Assembly: GCF_900104945.1 (NCBI RefSeq)
Contig: NZ_LT629736.1
Coordinates: 2,630,001-2,694,000, forward strand
Reading direction: 5' to 3'
Source: Halopseudomonas xinjiangensis
GTDB lineage: Bacteria; Pseudomonadota; Gammaproteobacteria; Pseudomonadales; Pseudomonadaceae
DNA length: 64,000 nucleotides
A program made the translations under genes and the position numbers. Each line of letters starts with the position of its first letter. Position 1 is the first letter of the stretch. The notes under the pieces are model-generated. The model had not been told where the DNA came from and made no database searches. It saw nothing but the letters and a program-made list of their open reading frames with translations. Shown here piece after piece: positions 36,795 to 47,543 of this stretch.

Positions 36795-37063
36795 CAGTCA
36801 GCTTCGGTTGCACAGGGATCGCACACTGCATCGATATCCACCCGCCATGACACCCAACCTTGCTCTGCAAGCATCTCGGTTTGCTTGGCGTCGAGTTGCA
36901 AGCCACTCGCTTCGACCTGCTCCCTCGACACAGGAAAAGGCTGACCCTGCTCGATGGCATCGAGCTGCTCTTCGGTAAGATCGATGATGTCCAGCCTGAC
37001 ACGCACGTGCTCCAGGCAATCGCGGTCAGTCGCATCGTTGCAGCAGATAAAGTAATCCGGCAT
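36794..37063 (-). CDS. Small Cys-containing protein of unknown function
   Basis: 89 aa beginning MPDYFICCNDATDRDC. Five cysteines: an N-terminal CC plus C, and a C-terminal CDPC pair (AVCDPCATEAD). They could bind metal or form disulfides. The middle is acidic and helical (DLTEEQLDAIEQGQPFPVSREQVEASGL). I do not recognise the family. The ATG at 37063 is preceded by GGGGGAA; it overlaps thpR, which suggests a linked role. Confidence 0.6.
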   Translation of the reverse strand: MPDYFICCNDATDRDCLEHVRVRLDIIDLTEEQLDAIEQGQPFPVSREQVEASGLQLDAKQTEMLAEQGWVSWRVDIDAVCDPCATEAD

Positions 37064-37352
37064 AGCTATTCCCCCAGTTGAAGGCAAGCCGCTTGTACGA
37101 AGCAGCCCGAATTAACACTCGTTTGCAAGTCTAGAAGGTGATTACTCTCACTGCACACCCTCGGTTTAGGCGCCGCCGAGAGGCTCAAAACTGGGCCTGT
37201 CACTGTTTTTGTGCGGCTGCCCGAGTCGTCCGGCGCAGCGCTGGACAGCCCGGGAATCGCGGTTCGAGGTGGAGATTTGCGGAATGAAAGCCGGTCCCCA
37301 GGGTCGAAAATGGAACGGTTACTGATACTGAACCATGTTCGGAGGTAATGTC

Positions 37353-37940
37353 ATGAGCACCATCATAGCGGCACTGATGCCCGACCAGGACCATGCCTTG
37401 GAAGCTATCGCCGCGCTGCGCGACGCCGGGTTTCCGACCGATCGGATGACGCATTTCTACGTCAATCCGAACGGGCAGCATGACATTTACCCGATTGGCG
37501 GCGATGAGCGCGCCTCCCCCGGCTCCAGAGAGTCGGGCAAGGGCGCATTGGCTGGCGGAGGCATCGGAGCTGTGGTTGGCGCCGTGGCTGGCATAGCCGC
37601 CACACCGGTCGCGGGTCCCCTTGGGGTACCTATCGGTGCAGGTATCGGTGCGTACACCGGCTCACTGATGGGCGCCATGAAGCGCACCGACAAGGATTCG
37701 GAAGCCGACGAAGTGGTGGAAGAAAACGCCAGCGTACACGACGGCGACGTGACCGAGCGCAAGGCCGGCATTCATGTCGCCGTGCAGACTGACGGTACGG
37801 ACCAGGGCGGCGTGGACCGAATCGTCCGTACGCTGCGCACGCATGGTGCCATCGAACTGGAACAGGCCGACGGCCACATCAGAAACGGCAGTTGGGAAGA
37901 CTTTGACCCAAACGCGGTGGTCACCGTTCTTCCCCGCTGA
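37353..37940 (+). CDS. Glycine-zipper protein of unknown function
   Basis: 195 aa. The N-terminal 50 residues look like a ferredoxin-like fold (STIIAALMPDQDHALEAIAALRDAGFPTDRMTHFYV). A glycine-zipper hydrophobic segment follows (ALAGGGIGAVVGAVAGIAATPVAGPLGVPIGAGIGAYTGSLMGAM). The C-terminal domain (AGIHVAVQTDGTDQGGVDRIVRTLRTHGAIELEQADGHIRNGSWEDFDP) looks like a second copy of the first fold. No signal peptide. Similar proteins are annotated as hypothetical or stress-linked. ATG at 37353 has GGAGGT six bases upstream. Confidence 0.7.
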   Translation: MSTIIAALMPDQDHALEAIAALRDAGFPTDRMTHFYVNPNGQHDIYPIGGDERASPGSRESGKGALAGGGIGAVVGAVAGIAATPVAGPLGVPIGAGIGAYTGSLMGAMKRTDKDSEADEVVEENASVHDGDVTERKAGIHVAVQTDGTDQGGVDRIVRTLRTHGAIELEQADGHIRNGSWEDFDPNAVVTVLPR

Positions 37941-37946
37941 GCGCGC

Positions 37947-37967
37947 GCGGCGCCCTCAGGGCGCCGC
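37947..37967. terminator. Hairpin between the glycine-zipper gene and dsbA
   Basis: Perfect 9-bp stem GCGGCGCCC / GGGCGCCGC with loop TCA, between two convergent genes. No T-run. Possibly serves both transcripts. Confidence 0.5.
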
Positions 37968-37977
37968 CGCCATTCGC

Positions 37978-38661
37978 TCAGTCTTCGGCCTGCGCCCTGG
38001 CCACCAGAGCGTCGACTATTTCCACAGTTCGTTCCGGCCCTTTACCGCCCACAACGAACCGCCCATCCACCACGAGGGTCGGCACTCCGCGGGACTGGGT
38101 AGTCTGGAATACTTCGTATGCCTTGCGCGTCAAAGACTCGGCCGACTCGTCATGTACCCGGCCAAAGGCTTCTGCGGGCACTTCAACGCCCTGCTCGGCG
38201 TAGAACTGACGAACTTCCCCGGCGTTGGCAAAAACGCGACGTTCCTCATGCAAAGCATGGAAGACCGGCGCATGGACCTTCGCTAGTTGATCAGCGTTCC
38301 CTTCCTCTTCGAGTACCTTTTGCGCCGCGTAAAAGGCCGTCGTCGGCGCGACACTGTTCTCGCTGAATGGCAGCGGGTACCGGACAAGCTCGACCTCATC
38401 TTCATTCTTTTCCAGCCAGGCCTCGAGAGGCCCTTCCAGATGATGGCAGTGCGGGCAGCCATAGGCGAAAAACTCCTCGACCCTAACCACACCATCCCGG
38501 GATATGCCGTCGCCCGATTGAATGACCTGATAGTCGGCGCCTTCCTCGATCGGTTCGGCGGCCCAGGCAAAGCTGCTCGCGCCGAGGGCCAACATGGCCA
38601 TAGTACGTCCTGCGCCGACCAACCAGCCACGGCGGGGCGATGATTCGATGTGCATTGTCAT
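37978..38661 (-). CDS. dsbA: Thiol:disulfide interchange protein DsbA
   Basis: 227-aa periplasmic oxidase that introduces disulfides into exported proteins. Signal peptide (residues 1-35, ending SSFAWAA), thioredoxin fold with active site CPHC in FFAYGCPHCHHLEG and cis-Pro loop RGVPTLVVDGRFVVGG. TAGGAG precedes ATG at 38661. Single gene convergent with 37353-37940. Confidence 0.94.
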   Translation of the reverse strand: MTMHIESSPRRGWLVGAGRTMAMLALGASSFAWAAEPIEEGADYQVIQSGDGISRDGVVRVEEFFAYGCPHCHHLEGPLEAWLEKNEDEVELVRYPLPFSENSVAPTTAFYAAQKVLEEEGNADQLAKVHAPVFHALHEERRVFANAGEVRQFYAEQGVEVPAEAFGRVHDESAESLTRKAYEVFQTTQSRGVPTLVVDGRFVVGGKGPERTVEIVDALVARAQAED

Positions 38662-38732
38662 GTTCTTCTCCTATCCAGAGCGCCCATGCTGCCTGTTTTC
38701 AGGCAAGCCGCCAAGCAGTGGATTTTCGGGCA

Positions 38733-38760
38733 TAAAAAAGCCCCGGACGAGCCGGGGCTT
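38733..38760 (-). terminator. Rho-independent terminator after pnp
   Basis: On the minus strand AAGCCCCGGC / GCCGGGGCTT-type hairpin with loop TCGT followed by six T, 18 bases after the pnp stop. Confidence 0.85.
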
Positions 38761-38778
38761 AGATCGTACAACGCTAGA

Positions 38779-40887
38779 TCAGACGCCGCTGATTTCGGCT
38801 GCTTCGACGTCTTTCATGGAAAGCTTGATTCGACCGCGGTTGTCGACGTCCAGTACCAGCACGCGAACTTCCTGACCTTCCTGCAGCACGTCGGTCACTT
38901 TCTCGATACGCTGGTTGGCGATCTGCGAGATGTGCACCAAGCCATCCTTGCCAGGAAGAATGCTGACGAACGCGCCGAAATCGACGATGCGCTCGACCTT
39001 GCCGGAATAGATCTTGCCGATTTCCGCTTCGGCAGTGATGCCGTCTACGCGCGCCTTGGCAGCGTTGGCAGCATCTTTGCTGGCGGCGAAAATCTTGACG
39101 GTGCCGTCGTCGGTGATGTCGATCGAGGCGCCGGTCTCTTCACAGATGCCGCGGATGGTCGCGCCACCCTTGCCGATCACGTCACGAATCTTCTCGGCGT
39201 CGATCTTCATGCTGATCATGGTCGGCGCGTTGGCAGACAGTTCCTTGCGCGATGCCGGCAGCACTTCGTTCATCTGCTTGAGAATGTGCAAACGAGCGTC
39301 ATGCGCCTGGTGCAGAGCGATTTCCATGATCTCTTCGGTGATACCGTTGATCTTGATATCCATCTGCAGCGCAGTCACGCCCTTCTCGGTACCGGCTACC
39401 TTGAAGTCCATATCGCCAAGGTGATCCTCATCACCAAGGATGTCGGTCAGTACGGCGAATTTCTCGCCCTCCTTGACCAGGCCCATGGCAATACCGGCCA
39501 CCGGCGCCTTCAGCGGCACACCCGCATCCATCAGCGCCAGCGACGCACCGCAAACCGAGGCCATCGAGCTCGAACCGTTCGACTCGGTGATTTCCGACAC
39601 AACGCGAATGCTGTAGGGGAACTGGTCCATGTCGGGCATCACGGCGGCAATACCGCGGCGAGCCAGACGACCGTGGCCGATTTCCCGGCGACCGGTGCCA
39701 CCCATACGACCTGCCTCGCCTACCGAGTAGGGAGGGAAGTTGTAGTGGAACATGAAGGGGTCTTTGCGCTCGCCTTCGAGCGTGTCGAGCAGCTGTGCAT
39801 CACGTGCGGTACCCAGCGTGGTAACGACCAGCGCCTGGGTTTCGCCACGAGTGAACAAGGCCGAACCGTGAGTGCGCTTGAGCACACCAACTTCGATATT
39901 CAGCGGACGCACGGTCTTGGTATCGCGACCGTCGATGCGCGGGTTGCCATTGACGATGCTTTCACGAACGGTACGGTATTCGATCTCGCCGAAGGCGTCC
40001 TTGACGTCACCCTTGGACGGCTTGCCTTCCTCGTCGCCGGATAGCTGAGCAATCGCCTGATCACGCAACTCGCCGAGACGGGTGTAGCGGGCCTGCTTGT
40101 CGGTGATGGTGTAGGCCTCGGAAATGCCCGAGCCGTAACCGCTGCGAATGGCATCCAGCAAGCTGGTGTTTTCCGGCGCAGCCTGCCAGTCCCATGCGGG
40201 CTTGCCAGCTTCAGCGGCCAACTCCTTGATGGCCTGGATGGCCGGCTGGAATTCCATGTGAGCGAACAATACAGCACCCAGCATCTGGTCTTCGGTCAGT
40301 TCCTGCGCTTCGGACTCGACCATCAGTACCGCTTCTTCGGTACCGGCGACGATCATGTCCAGGCGCGAGGCCTTGAGCTGCTCGTAGTTCGGATTGAGCA
40401 TGTAGCCGTTGTTTTCGTCGAAGCCCACTCGCGCGCCAGCGATCGGGCCATTGAACGGCAGGCCGGAAACAGCCAGCGCAGCCGAGGTGCCGATCAGCGC
40501 AGCGATATCGGGATCGGTCGTCTTGTCGGTCGACACGACGGTACATACGACCTGAACTTCATTCATGAAGCCTTCGGCGAACAGCGGGCGAATCGGGCGA
40601 TCGATCAGACGCGAAGTCAGTGTTTCCTTTTCAGTCGGGCGGCCTTCACGCTTGAAGAAGCCACCAGGGATACGGCCGGCTGCGTAGGTCTTTTCGATGT
40701 AGTGCACCGACAGCGGGAAGAAGTCACGGCCTGCGTCGGCACCCTTGGCGCCAACCACGGTGCACAGAACGCTGACTGCGTCATCGATGCTGACCAGCAC
40801 GGCGCCAGTGGCCTGGCGGGCGATGCGGCCGGTTTCCAGAGTAATCGTGCTGTTACCCAGCTTGAACTGTTTGATTACAGGTTTCAC
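38779..40887 (-). CDS. pnp: Polyribonucleotide nucleotidyltransferase (PNPase)
   Basis: 702-aa phosphorolytic 3'-5' exonuclease, part of the RNA degradosome. Two RNase PH domains ([11 protein letters not shown]...; second around [33 protein letters not shown]), then KH ([26 protein letters not shown]) and S1 ([33 protein letters not shown]). Normal length. It follows rpsO with a hairpin between. Confidence 0.96.
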   Translation of the reverse strand: MKPVIKQFKLGNSTITLETGRIARQATGAVLVSIDDAVSVLCTVVGAKGADAGRDFFPLSVHYIEKTYAAGRIPGGFFKREGRPTEKETLTSRLIDRPIRPLFAEGFMNEVQVVCTVVSTDKTTDPDIAALIGTSAALAVSGLPFNGPIAGARVGFDENNGYMLNPNYEQLKASRLDMIVAGTEEAVLMVESEAQELTEDQMLGAVLFAHMEFQPAIQAIKELAAEAGKPAWDWQAAPENTSLLDAIRSGYGSGISEAYTITDKQARYTRLGELRDQAIAQLSGDEEGKPSKGDVKDAFGEIEYRTVRESIVNGNPRIDGRDTKTVRPLNIEVGVLKRTHGSALFTRGETQALVVTTLGTARDAQLLDTLEGERKDPFMFHYNFPPYSVGEAGRMGGTGRREIGHGRLARRGIAAVMPDMDQFPYSIRVVSEITESNGSSSMASVCGASLALMDAGVPLKAPVAGIAMGLVKEGEKFAVLTDILGDEDHLGDMDFKVAGTEKGVTALQMDIKINGITEEIMEIALHQAHDARLHILKQMNEVLPASRKELSANAPTMISMKIDAEKIRDVIGKGGATIRGICEETGASIDITDDGTVKIFAASKDAANAAKARVDGITAEAEIGKIYSGKVERIVDFGAFVSILPGKDGLVHISQIANQRIEKVTDVLQEGQEVRVLVLDVDNRGRIKLSMKDVEAAEISGV

Positions 40888-40927
40888 TTGTCTTCTCTCT
40901 TTTCTTGCCTTCGGGCGGAATCCTGGG

Positions 40928-40953
40928 CATGGCGGGGTATCGGCCCGGCCATG
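40928..40953 (-). other. Stem-loop between rpsO and pnp
   Basis: CATGGCGGG / CCCGGCCATG with one bulge. In E. coli the rpsO-pnp intercistronic RNA is cut by RNase III in a comparable stem, which starts PNPase autoregulation. The same role here is inference. Confidence 0.45.
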
Positions 40954-40971
40954 TCCAAAGGGGGCGGTCGC

Positions 40972-41241
40972 TTAGCGACGCAGACCCAGACTGCTGATCA
41001 AGCTGCTGTAACGAGCCAGGTCCTTCGACTTCAGGTAATCCAGCAGCTTGCGGCGCTGGTTGACCATGCGAATAAGACCGCGACGGGAGTGGTGGTCCTT
41101 CTTGTTGTCCTTGAAGTGACCCTGCAGCTTGTTGATGTTTGCGGTCAACAGAGCTACCTGGACTTCCGGAGAACCGGTGTCGCCTTCCCCACGCTTGTAC
41201 TCGTTTACGATTGCAGCTTTATCTTCGACGCTCAGTGCCAT
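40972..41241 (-). CDS. rpsO: Ribosomal protein uS15
   Basis: 89-aa S15: [44 protein letters not shown], ending [16 protein letters not shown]. It binds the 16S rRNA central domain. Intact and standard length. Lies upstream of pnp in the conserved truB-rpsO-pnp order. Confidence 0.97.
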   Translation of the reverse strand: MALSVEDKAAIVNEYKRGEGDTGSPEVQVALLTANINKLQGHFKDNKKDHHSRRGLIRMVNQRRKLLDYLKSKDLARYSSLISSLGLRR

Positions 41242-41330
41242 GACAGCTTTCCTCTGAGGTAACAGGCCGGGACTTAATCCCGTGTTTTAAATCGAGGTAT
41301 GACCGTGCCTGTTAACAGCCACCCTCGTTG

Positions 41331-41346
41331 TGACCCGATCGGGTCA
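41331..41346. repeat. 16-base perfect palindrome between truB and rpsO
   Basis: TGACCCGATCGGGTCA in the 125-base gap. No T-run follows on either strand. It could be a hairpin in the rpsO leader or an operator. Confidence 0.4.
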
Positions 41347-41366
41347 ACTTCTCTTCGATCCCTAGA

Positions 41367-42293
41367 TCAGGGCTCGAATCGCATGAGGCGCCGAGGCGCA
41401 ACACGCGCATCATCAGTCATCTCGCCGATGCCGATGAACAATTCATTCTGGTCATACAGCCTGACCATGCCGAATGCAGGGCTACCCGGCACGCGAACCG
41501 CCTGTCCATGGTTCAGATAATAAGCAGTCTGCTCGGTGAGACGGACGATCGGCCAGTCCTCCAGGCCGCTGTCGCTGGGCAGCAACAGCGTGTCGAGTGC
41601 CTCGGCACCATCGTCGGCATGCGCGGCTTCGAGCGACTCGAGCGTGACTGCACGAGTGAGATCGAACGGCCCGGCCTCGGTACGTCGCAATTGCGCGACA
41701 TGAGCTCCACAGCCTAGCGCTGCGCCGATATCCTCGACCAGCGTACGAATGTAAGTGCCCTTGCTGCAATGGACTTCCAGCTGCAGTCGGTCACCGTCCA
41801 ACCCCAGCATTACCAAGCGATGTATGGTAACAGATCGCGCCTTGCGCTCCACTACCTCACCGGCTCTGGCCAATTTGTACAGCGGCTGACCATCATGCTT
41901 GAGTGCCGAATACATGGGAGGCACCTGTTCGATGTCACCCGTGAATCGCGGCAGCAACTGCTGGACGTCCGCTTCGGTCACCGCCACCGGATGCGTCGCC
42001 AGCACATCGCCTTCGGCGTCGCCCGTGGTCGTGGTCATGCCCAGCCGCGCTTCGGTAACGTAGACCTTGTCCGCGTCGAGCAGGAACTGCGAGAACTTCG
42101 TTGCCTCGCCCAGGCACAACGGCAATACGCCGCTGGCCAGCGGGTCCAGACTGCCGGTGTGGCCGCCCTTCGCCGCGTTGAAGAGCCAGCGCACCTTCTG
42201 CAACGCTGCATTCGAACTCATGCCGAGCGGTTTGTCGAAGATCAACACACCACTAATATCCCGCCGCTTGCTACGCGAACCCGCCACTGTCAC
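41367..42293 (-). CDS. truB: tRNA pseudouridine(55) synthase
   Basis: 308-aa enzyme making pseudouridine 55 in the T-loop. Motif [21 protein letters not shown] and the catalytic Asp in [25 protein letters not shown] are present, as is the C-terminal PUA-like domain ([30 protein letters not shown]). GTG start overlaps the rbfA stop (GTGA). Confidence 0.95.
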   Translation of the reverse strand: MTVAGSRSKRRDISGVLIFDKPLGMSSNAALQKVRWLFNAAKGGHTGSLDPLASGVLPLCLGEATKFSQFLLDADKVYVTEARLGMTTTTGDAEGDVLATHPVAVTEADVQQLLPRFTGDIEQVPPMYSALKHDGQPLYKLARAGEVVERKARSVTIHRLVMLGLDGDRLQLEVHCSKGTYIRTLVEDIGAALGCGAHVAQLRRTEAGPFDLTRAVTLESLEAAHADDGAEALDTLLLPSDSGLEDWPIVRLTEQTAYYLNHGQAVRVPGSPAFGMVRLYDQNELFIGIGEMTDDARVAPRRLMRFEP

Positions 42294-42676
42294 TCCTTGT
42301 CGTCGTTCTGATGCTGACGATCCTCGGCTACTGCACGATCGATCAGCGAAGACAGATGAACGCCACGACGAATGCTCTCATCATAATGAAAGTGCAACTG
42401 CGGGACGCTGCGCAGCTTCATGACCCGCCCAAGCTGCATGCGCAGGAAACCACCGGCCTCGTTGAGGATTTCACGATTGAGCGCTACGTCTTCGTCGGAG
42501 TCCTTGCCCAGAAGCGTGAAGAACACTTTGGCATGAGCCAGATCGCGGCTGACGTCCACCGCAGTAACGGTAACCATGCCCAGGCGCGGATCACGCACTT
42601 CCCGCTGGATGAGCAAGGCGAGCTCGCGCTGCATCTGGTCAGCGACTCGTTGGGTACGACTGTATTCTTTGGCCAT
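42290..42676 (-). CDS. rbfA: 30S ribosome-binding factor RbfA
   Basis: 128-aa KH-fold factor for 16S maturation. Motifs: [27 protein letters not shown] and [28 protein letters not shown]. The acidic/Gln tail ([11 protein letters not shown]) is poorly conserved, as usual. Coupled to truB. Confidence 0.95.
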   Translation of the reverse strand: MAKEYSRTQRVADQMQRELALLIQREVRDPRLGMVTVTAVDVSRDLAHAKVFFTLLGKDSDEDVALNREILNEAGGFLRMQLGRVMKLRSVPQLHFHYDESIRRGVHLSSLIDRAVAEDRQHQNDDKE

Positions 42677-42769
42677 ATCTCTACACTCGAAAACGCAGGG
42701 AGCGAAAAGTCAAAAGCTGGAAGCCACCTATGCAGCTCCCAGCTTCCGACGTTCAGCTTCCGGCTTGTA
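42677..42769. repeat. infB-rbfA gap with short AGCTTCC repeats
   Basis: AGCTTCC occurs at 42741-42747 and 42755-42761, with the reverse form GGAAGC in AGCTGGAAGC at 42715-42724. Such AGCTTCC/GGAAGCT tracts recur in intergenic DNA of several pseudomonads as I recall, and can fold into imperfect hairpins. Genome-wide copy number is unknown. Confidence 0.4.
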
Positions 42770-45286
42770 TTACAGGGTACGCGCTACCTGGACGCGTTCG
42801 AACACTTCGATCCGGTCGCCGACCCGTACGTCGTTGTAGTTCTTCACGCCGATACCGCATTCCATGCCGTTGCGTACCTCACCGACGTCGTCCTTGAAGC
42901 GACGCAGCGACTCGAGCTCGCCTTCGTAGACCACCACGTCTTCACGCAGCACACGGATCGGGCGGTTGCGATAGACGGTGCCTTCGATAACCATACAGCC
43001 GGCGACGGCACCGAACTTCGGCGAACGGAACACATCGCGCACTTCGGCCACCCCGAGGATCTGCTCGCGAACATCGCTGCCGAGCATACCGGAGAGCGCC
43101 TTTTTGACGTCGTCGATGATCTCGTAGATCACGCTGTAGTAACGCAGGTCGAGGCCTTCGTTCTCGATGATCTTGCGTGCAGTGGCATCAGCGCGGACGT
43201 TGAAACCAAAGATGACCGCATTCGAAGCCAGTGCCAGGTTCGCGTCGGTTTCGGTGATGCCACCTACGCCACCCGAGACGATCTTGACCTGCACTTCATC
43301 GTTGCCCAGATCGGACAGAGAGCCTTGCAGCGCCTCGAGCGAGCCGCGCACGTCCGCTTTGATAACAATGTTGAGCGTCTTCTTCTCACCCTGGCCCATG
43401 TTGTCGAACATGTTCTCGAGCTTGGCCGACTGCTGACGAGCGAGCTTGATCTCGCGGAACTTGCCCTGCCGGAACAGTGCAATCTCGCGCGCCTTCTTCT
43501 CGTCCGTGACGACGGTGAGTTCGTCGCCCGCATCAGGAGTACCGTCCAGACCGAGAATCTCGATAGGAATCGAGGGGCCGGCTTGCTTGATCTGTACGCC
43601 GTTCTCGTCGTACATCGCCCGCACGCGGCCGTAGTTCACGCCAGCGAGGACGATATCGCCCTGGCGAAGCGTGCCGTTCTGTACCAGTACGGTTGCTACC
43701 GGACCGCGGCCCTTGTCCAGACGTGATTCAACCACAACGCCGCGACCGGGGGCCGAAGGCTGCGCCTTGAGTTCGAGAACCTCGGCCTGGAGCAGAACTG
43801 CTTCGAGCAGTTCGTCGATGCCGGTCCCGACTTTTGCAGACACGTGCACAAACTGGGTATCGCCGCCCCACTCTTCCGGGATCACGTCGCGTGCGGCCAG
43901 GTCGTTCTTGATGCGGTCCGGATCAGCGTCTTCCTTGTCGATCTTGTTCACGGCCACGACCAGCGGGACGCCCGCAGCCTTGGCATGCTGAACAGCTTCT
44001 TCGGTCTGCGGCATGACGCCGTCATCCGCCGCCACCACCAGAATGACGATATCGGTAGCCTTCGCACCACGGGCACGCATCGCGGTAAACGCGGCGTGGC
44101 CAGGGGTATCCAGGAAAGTGACCATGCCACGATCGGTTTCGACGTGGTATGCGCCGATATGCTGGGTGATACCGCCCGCTTCGCCGGAGGCAACCTTGGC
44201 CCGACGAATGAAGTCGAGGAGCGACGTTTTACCATGATCGACGTGACCCATCACGGTCACCACCGGGGCGCGACTGACTTCCTCGCCTTCGTGCTGCATG
44301 GACTCGACCAGCGCATCTTCAACCGCGCTCTCGCGAACCTGCTTGACCTTGTGGCCCATGTCTTCCGCGATGATGGTAGCAGTGTCCTGATCCAGCACCT
44401 GGTTGATGGTCACCATGTTGCCGCTCTTGAACATGTACTTGATGACCTCGGCCGCTTTCACCGACATCTTCTGCGCCAGTTCGGCAACCGTGATCGTCTC
44501 ACCAATGACTACTTCTCGCACTATCGGTCCTGTCGGCTTTTCGAAGCCGTGCTGGTTACGTTTTTTGTGCGCCTTGAGCTTGCCACCGCCGCCGCGACGG
44601 CGCGCCATGCTTTCGTCTTCTTCAGTGACGCGAGGCGCGGTCCGGGCCTTGTCTTTCCCACCACCGGCACGACGACGATTACGCTCGTCCTCGTCTTCCG
44701 CTCGCGTGGGCTTGCGGCGATGTTCTTCTTTCTTCTTCGGATGCTCGGAAGGCGGCGGGGCCGGAGCCACGACCGGTTCAGAAACAACCGCCGGCTCAGG
44801 AGTGACCGCAGCAGACGCGACTGGTTCAGCCGAAGCTGCAGCGGCCTGCTCCTCAGCAGCCTTGCGCTGGGCTTCTTCCGCCTGACGGGCAGACTCTTCG
44901 GCCTGACGGCGCGCCTCGGCCTCTGCGGCAACCCGAGCTTCCTCGGCCAGACGCAATTCCTCGAGCTCCTTCTGCCGCTCGGCTTCCGTATCGGCTTGAT
45001 CGCGCTTGACGTAGGTACGCTTCTTGCGGACCTCGACGTTGACCGTCTTGCTGCCAGCGACCTTGAGGGTACTCATGGTCTTGCGCTTGAGTGTGATCTT
45101 GCGCGGCTCTCCGGCCGAGTCGCCATGAGCGCTCTTCAGATAGGCCAGCAGCGCCTGCTTCTCGTCGTCCGAGACCGGCTGCTCGGGACTGGTTTGCTTC
45201 AATCCGGCTTCCTGCATTTGTTGCAGCAGGCGCTCAACCGGAGTGCCTACCACCTGAGCCAATTCTTTGACCGTCACTTCCGCCAT
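42770..45286 (-). CDS. infB: Translation initiation factor IF-2
   Basis: 838-aa GTPase that places fMet-tRNA on the ribosome. IF2N domains at the N terminus ([27 protein letters not shown]), a charged Ala/Glu-rich linker (about 95-245), a second IF2N module ([28 protein letters not shown]), then the G domain with [17 protein letters not shown] and NKID, and the C-terminal fMet-tRNA-binding domain. Conserved nusA-infB-rbfA-truB order. Confidence 0.96.
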   Translation of the reverse strand: MAEVTVKELAQVVGTPVERLLQQMQEAGLKQTSPEQPVSDDEKQALLAYLKSAHGDSAGEPRKITLKRKTMSTLKVAGSKTVNVEVRKKRTYVKRDQADTEAERQKELEELRLAEEARVAAEAEARRQAEESARQAEEAQRKAAEEQAAAASAEPVASAAVTPEPAVVSEPVVAPAPPPSEHPKKKEEHRRKPTRAEDEDERNRRRAGGGKDKARTAPRVTEEDESMARRRGGGGKLKAHKKRNQHGFEKPTGPIVREVVIGETITVAELAQKMSVKAAEVIKYMFKSGNMVTINQVLDQDTATIIAEDMGHKVKQVRESAVEDALVESMQHEGEEVSRAPVVTVMGHVDHGKTSLLDFIRRAKVASGEAGGITQHIGAYHVETDRGMVTFLDTPGHAAFTAMRARGAKATDIVILVVAADDGVMPQTEEAVQHAKAAGVPLVVAVNKIDKEDADPDRIKNDLAARDVIPEEWGGDTQFVHVSAKVGTGIDELLEAVLLQAEVLELKAQPSAPGRGVVVESRLDKGRGPVATVLVQNGTLRQGDIVLAGVNYGRVRAMYDENGVQIKQAGPSIPIEILGLDGTPDAGDELTVVTDEKKAREIALFRQGKFREIKLARQQSAKLENMFDNMGQGEKKTLNIVIKADVRGSLEALQGSLSDLGNDEVQVKIVSGGVGGITETDANLALASNAVIFGFNVRADATARKIIENEGLDLRYYSVIYEIIDDVKKALSGMLGSDVREQILGVAEVRDVFRSPKFGAVAGCMVIEGTVYRNRPIRVLREDVVVYEGELESLRRFKDDVGEVRNGMECGIGVKNYNDVRVGDRIEVFERVQVARTL

Positions 45287-45346
45287 TCACTTCTCTCCTC
45301 AGTCGGGTCCGTGCGTTTCCGCAGCGTGGTGTAGCTCGCCGACCGG

Positions 45347-46828
45347 TTATTCAAACCAGGGCGCCCGGGCAGCCATGATCAGCTCGCCGGCACGCGCTTC
45401 GTCCATACCTTCGATTTCGAGCAGGTCATCGACCGATTGCTCTGCCAGGTCTTCCATCGTCACCACCCCTTTGGCAGCGAGCTGGAAAGCCAGCGCACGA
45501 TCCATACCTTCCATGTTGAGCAGGTCATCAGCTGGCTGGGCCTGCTCGAGTTTCTCTTCGTTGGCGATGGCCTTGGTCAGCAAGCGATCCTTGGCCCGCG
45601 CCCTCAGCTCATTGACGATATCCTCGTCAAAGCCATCGATATCCAGCATTTCTTCCATCGGCACATACGCGATCTCTTCGAGGGAGGTAAAACCTTCCTC
45701 GACAAGCATCTGCGCCAGCTCCTCGTCTACGTCCAGCTCGTCGACGAAGTTGCGCAGGATGTCGCCGGTTTCGGCTTCCTGCTTCTCGCGAATCGCCTCT
45801 TCGGTCATTACGTTGAGCGTCCAGCCAGTCAGCTGACTGGCCAGGCGGACGTTCTGGCCACTGCGCCCGATAGCCTGCGCCAGATTGTCTTCGGCTACAG
45901 CTATATCGATCGTGTGCGTGTCCTCGTCGAGGATGATCGACGCGACTTCGGCCGGCGCCATTGCGTTGATGACGAACTGAGCCAGATTGTCGTCCCACAG
46001 CACGATGTCGACGCGCTCGCCACCGAGCTCACCTGAGACGGCCTGTACGCGAGATCCGCGCATGCCGATGCAGGCACCCTGGGGATCGATGCGCTTGTCC
46101 TTGGAGCGGACCGCGATCTTGGCCCGCGAACCCGGATCACGCGCCGCGCCCATGACTTCGATGAGCTCTTCGGCGATTTCAGGCACTTCGATGCGGAACA
46201 ACTCGATAATCATTTCCGGGCAGCTGCGTGACAGCACCAACTGCGGACCGCGGTTCTCGGTGCGAATATCCTTGAGCAGCGCGCGAATGCGGGTACCAGT
46301 ACGGAAGGTCTCGCGCGGGATCATTTCTTCACGCGGCAACACCGCTTCGGCGTTATTACCCAGATCGACGATGACGCTGTCCCGGGTAACCTTCTTTACC
46401 GTACCGCTGATAATTTCCCCGAGCCGATCGCGGTACGCGTCGACGACTTGCGCGCGCTCCGCTTCACGAACCTTCTGCACGATGACCTGTTTGGCAATCT
46501 GCGCAGCGATCCGACCGAACTCGACCGAGTCGACTTTCTCTTCGATGACATCCCCGTACTTCAGCGACTCGTCCCGGGCCTGCGCCTGGTCCAGCGTCAA
46601 CTGCATGTCGGGTTCTTCGAAGTCCTCATCGCGCACCACAGTCCAGCGGCGGAAGGTGTCATAGGCGCCGGTGCTGCGGTTGATCACCACATGAACGTCG
46701 ACTTCGTCTTCGTAGCGCTTCTTGGTGGCCGTAGCCAACGCCAGTTCCAGGGCTTCGAAAATCACCCCGGGCGGTACGCCCTTCTCGTTGGAAACGGATT
46801 CCACAACCAGCAGCACTTCTTTGCTCAT
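45347..46828 (-). CDS. nusA: Transcription termination/antitermination factor NusA
   Basis: 493 aa: N-terminal RNA polymerase-binding domain ([37 protein letters not shown]), S1 ([24 protein letters not shown]), two KH domains ([51 protein letters not shown]), and two acidic AR repeats at the C terminus, as in E. coli. Confidence 0.96.
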   Translation of the reverse strand: MSKEVLLVVESVSNEKGVPPGVIFEALELALATATKKRYEDEVDVHVVINRSTGAYDTFRRWTVVRDEDFEEPDMQLTLDQAQARDESLKYGDVIEEKVDSVEFGRIAAQIAKQVIVQKVREAERAQVVDAYRDRLGEIISGTVKKVTRDSVIVDLGNNAEAVLPREEMIPRETFRTGTRIRALLKDIRTENRGPQLVLSRSCPEMIIELFRIEVPEIAEELIEVMGAARDPGSRAKIAVRSKDKRIDPQGACIGMRGSRVQAVSGELGGERVDIVLWDDNLAQFVINAMAPAEVASIILDEDTHTIDIAVAEDNLAQAIGRSGQNVRLASQLTGWTLNVMTEEAIREKQEAETGDILRNFVDELDVDEELAQMLVEEGFTSLEEIAYVPMEEMLDIDGFDEDIVNELRARAKDRLLTKAIANEEKLEQAQPADDLLNMEGMDRALAFQLAAKGVVTMEDLAEQSVDDLLEIEGMDEARAGELIMAARAPWFE

Positions 46829-46879
46829 CGTATGCCTCGCCTAACGCCATCCATTGGGGCCACTGGAGCCCAACTATGC

Positions 46880-47335
46880 TCAAAACCGCGGGATGATATT
46901 GCTCTTGTCGATCGAGTCGATGGGCAGGAGGTACTCATGATCCTCAACCTGCAGCACAACTTCGTCGCCTTCTACACCGCGTATGACACCCTGAAAATTC
47001 CGTCGCCCCTCGTAAGGGGCACGCAACTTGATCTTGACCTGCTCACCCGTGCTTTCGGCGAACTGCTCAAGCGTAAATAGTGGACGGTCCATCCCCGGAG
47101 AAGATACTTCCAAGGTGTAGTCACCTGAAATCGGATCTTCGACATCGAGCACAGCGCTGGCTTGGCGACTGACCGCGGCACAGGCTTCCACACTGATGCC
47201 TTCCGGATGATCGATATACACCCGCAGCAACGTGTGTCGCCCCTGGGACAAATACTCGATACCCCAACAACGATAGCCCAAAGCCTCGACAATCGGGGCC
47301 AACAAGGCCTCCAACTCGGATACTTTGCCGGACAA
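46880..47335 (-). CDS. rimP: Ribosome maturation factor RimP (TTG start)
   Basis: 151-aa 30S maturation factor: [65 protein letters not shown], ending [14 protein letters not shown]. The TTG at 47335 is chosen because AAAGGA lies eight bases upstream and it gives the N terminus ([15 protein letters not shown]) seen in relatives. GTG at 47341 is too close to the ribosome site, and an ATG at 47398 lies in the leader terminator region. Start of the rimP-nusA-infB operon. Confidence 0.93.
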   Translation of the reverse strand: MSGKVSELEALLAPIVEALGYRCWGIEYLSQGRHTLLRVYIDHPEGISVEACAAVSRQASAVLDVEDPISGDYTLEVSSPGMDRPLFTLEQFAESTGEQVKIKLRAPYEGRRNFQGVIRGVEGDEVVLQVEDHEYLLPIDSIDKSNIIPRF

Positions 47336-47361
47336 GTTCACCGTCCTTTCATTGCATGAAT

Positions 47362-47384
47362 AAAAAATGGGCCTAAAGCCCATC
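47362..47384 (-). terminator. Terminator between tRNA-fMet and rimP (second)
   Basis: ATGGGC / GCCCAT stem with a short loop, followed on the minus strand by a T-run (47362-47366). It lies only 27 bases before the rimP start, so it likely acts as an attenuator of the nus operon. Confidence 0.7.
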
Positions 47385-47422
47385 CTGGTTCTGGCCACTC
47401 CGATGGAGTCCAGACAGCTAAC

Positions 47423-47446
47423 AAAAAGCCCCTGAAAAGGGGCCTT
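47423..47446 (-). terminator. Terminator directly after tRNA-fMet (first)
   Basis: On the minus strand GGCCCC / GGGGCT stem with a TTTTCA loop, then TTTTTG. Begins a few bases after the tRNA 3' end. Confidence 0.75.
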
Positions 47447-47449
47447 GAC

Positions 47450-47526
<77 letters not shown>

Positions 47527-47543
47527 TCGAATCTAGGGCATGA

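Noticed and set aside
37088-37352. Gene or alternative-sigma promoter in the gap before the glycine-zipper gene
   Set aside because: Frames here have no ribosome site, and candidate promoter elements fit no consensus well.
38650-40044. Long plus-strand open frame opposite pnp
   Set aside because: Antisense shadow of PNPase; His/Asp/Arg-rich translation typical of reversed GC-rich coding sequence.
42311-45334. Two long plus-strand frames opposite rbfA and infB
   Set aside because: Shadows of conserved translation-factor genes; no ribosome sites.
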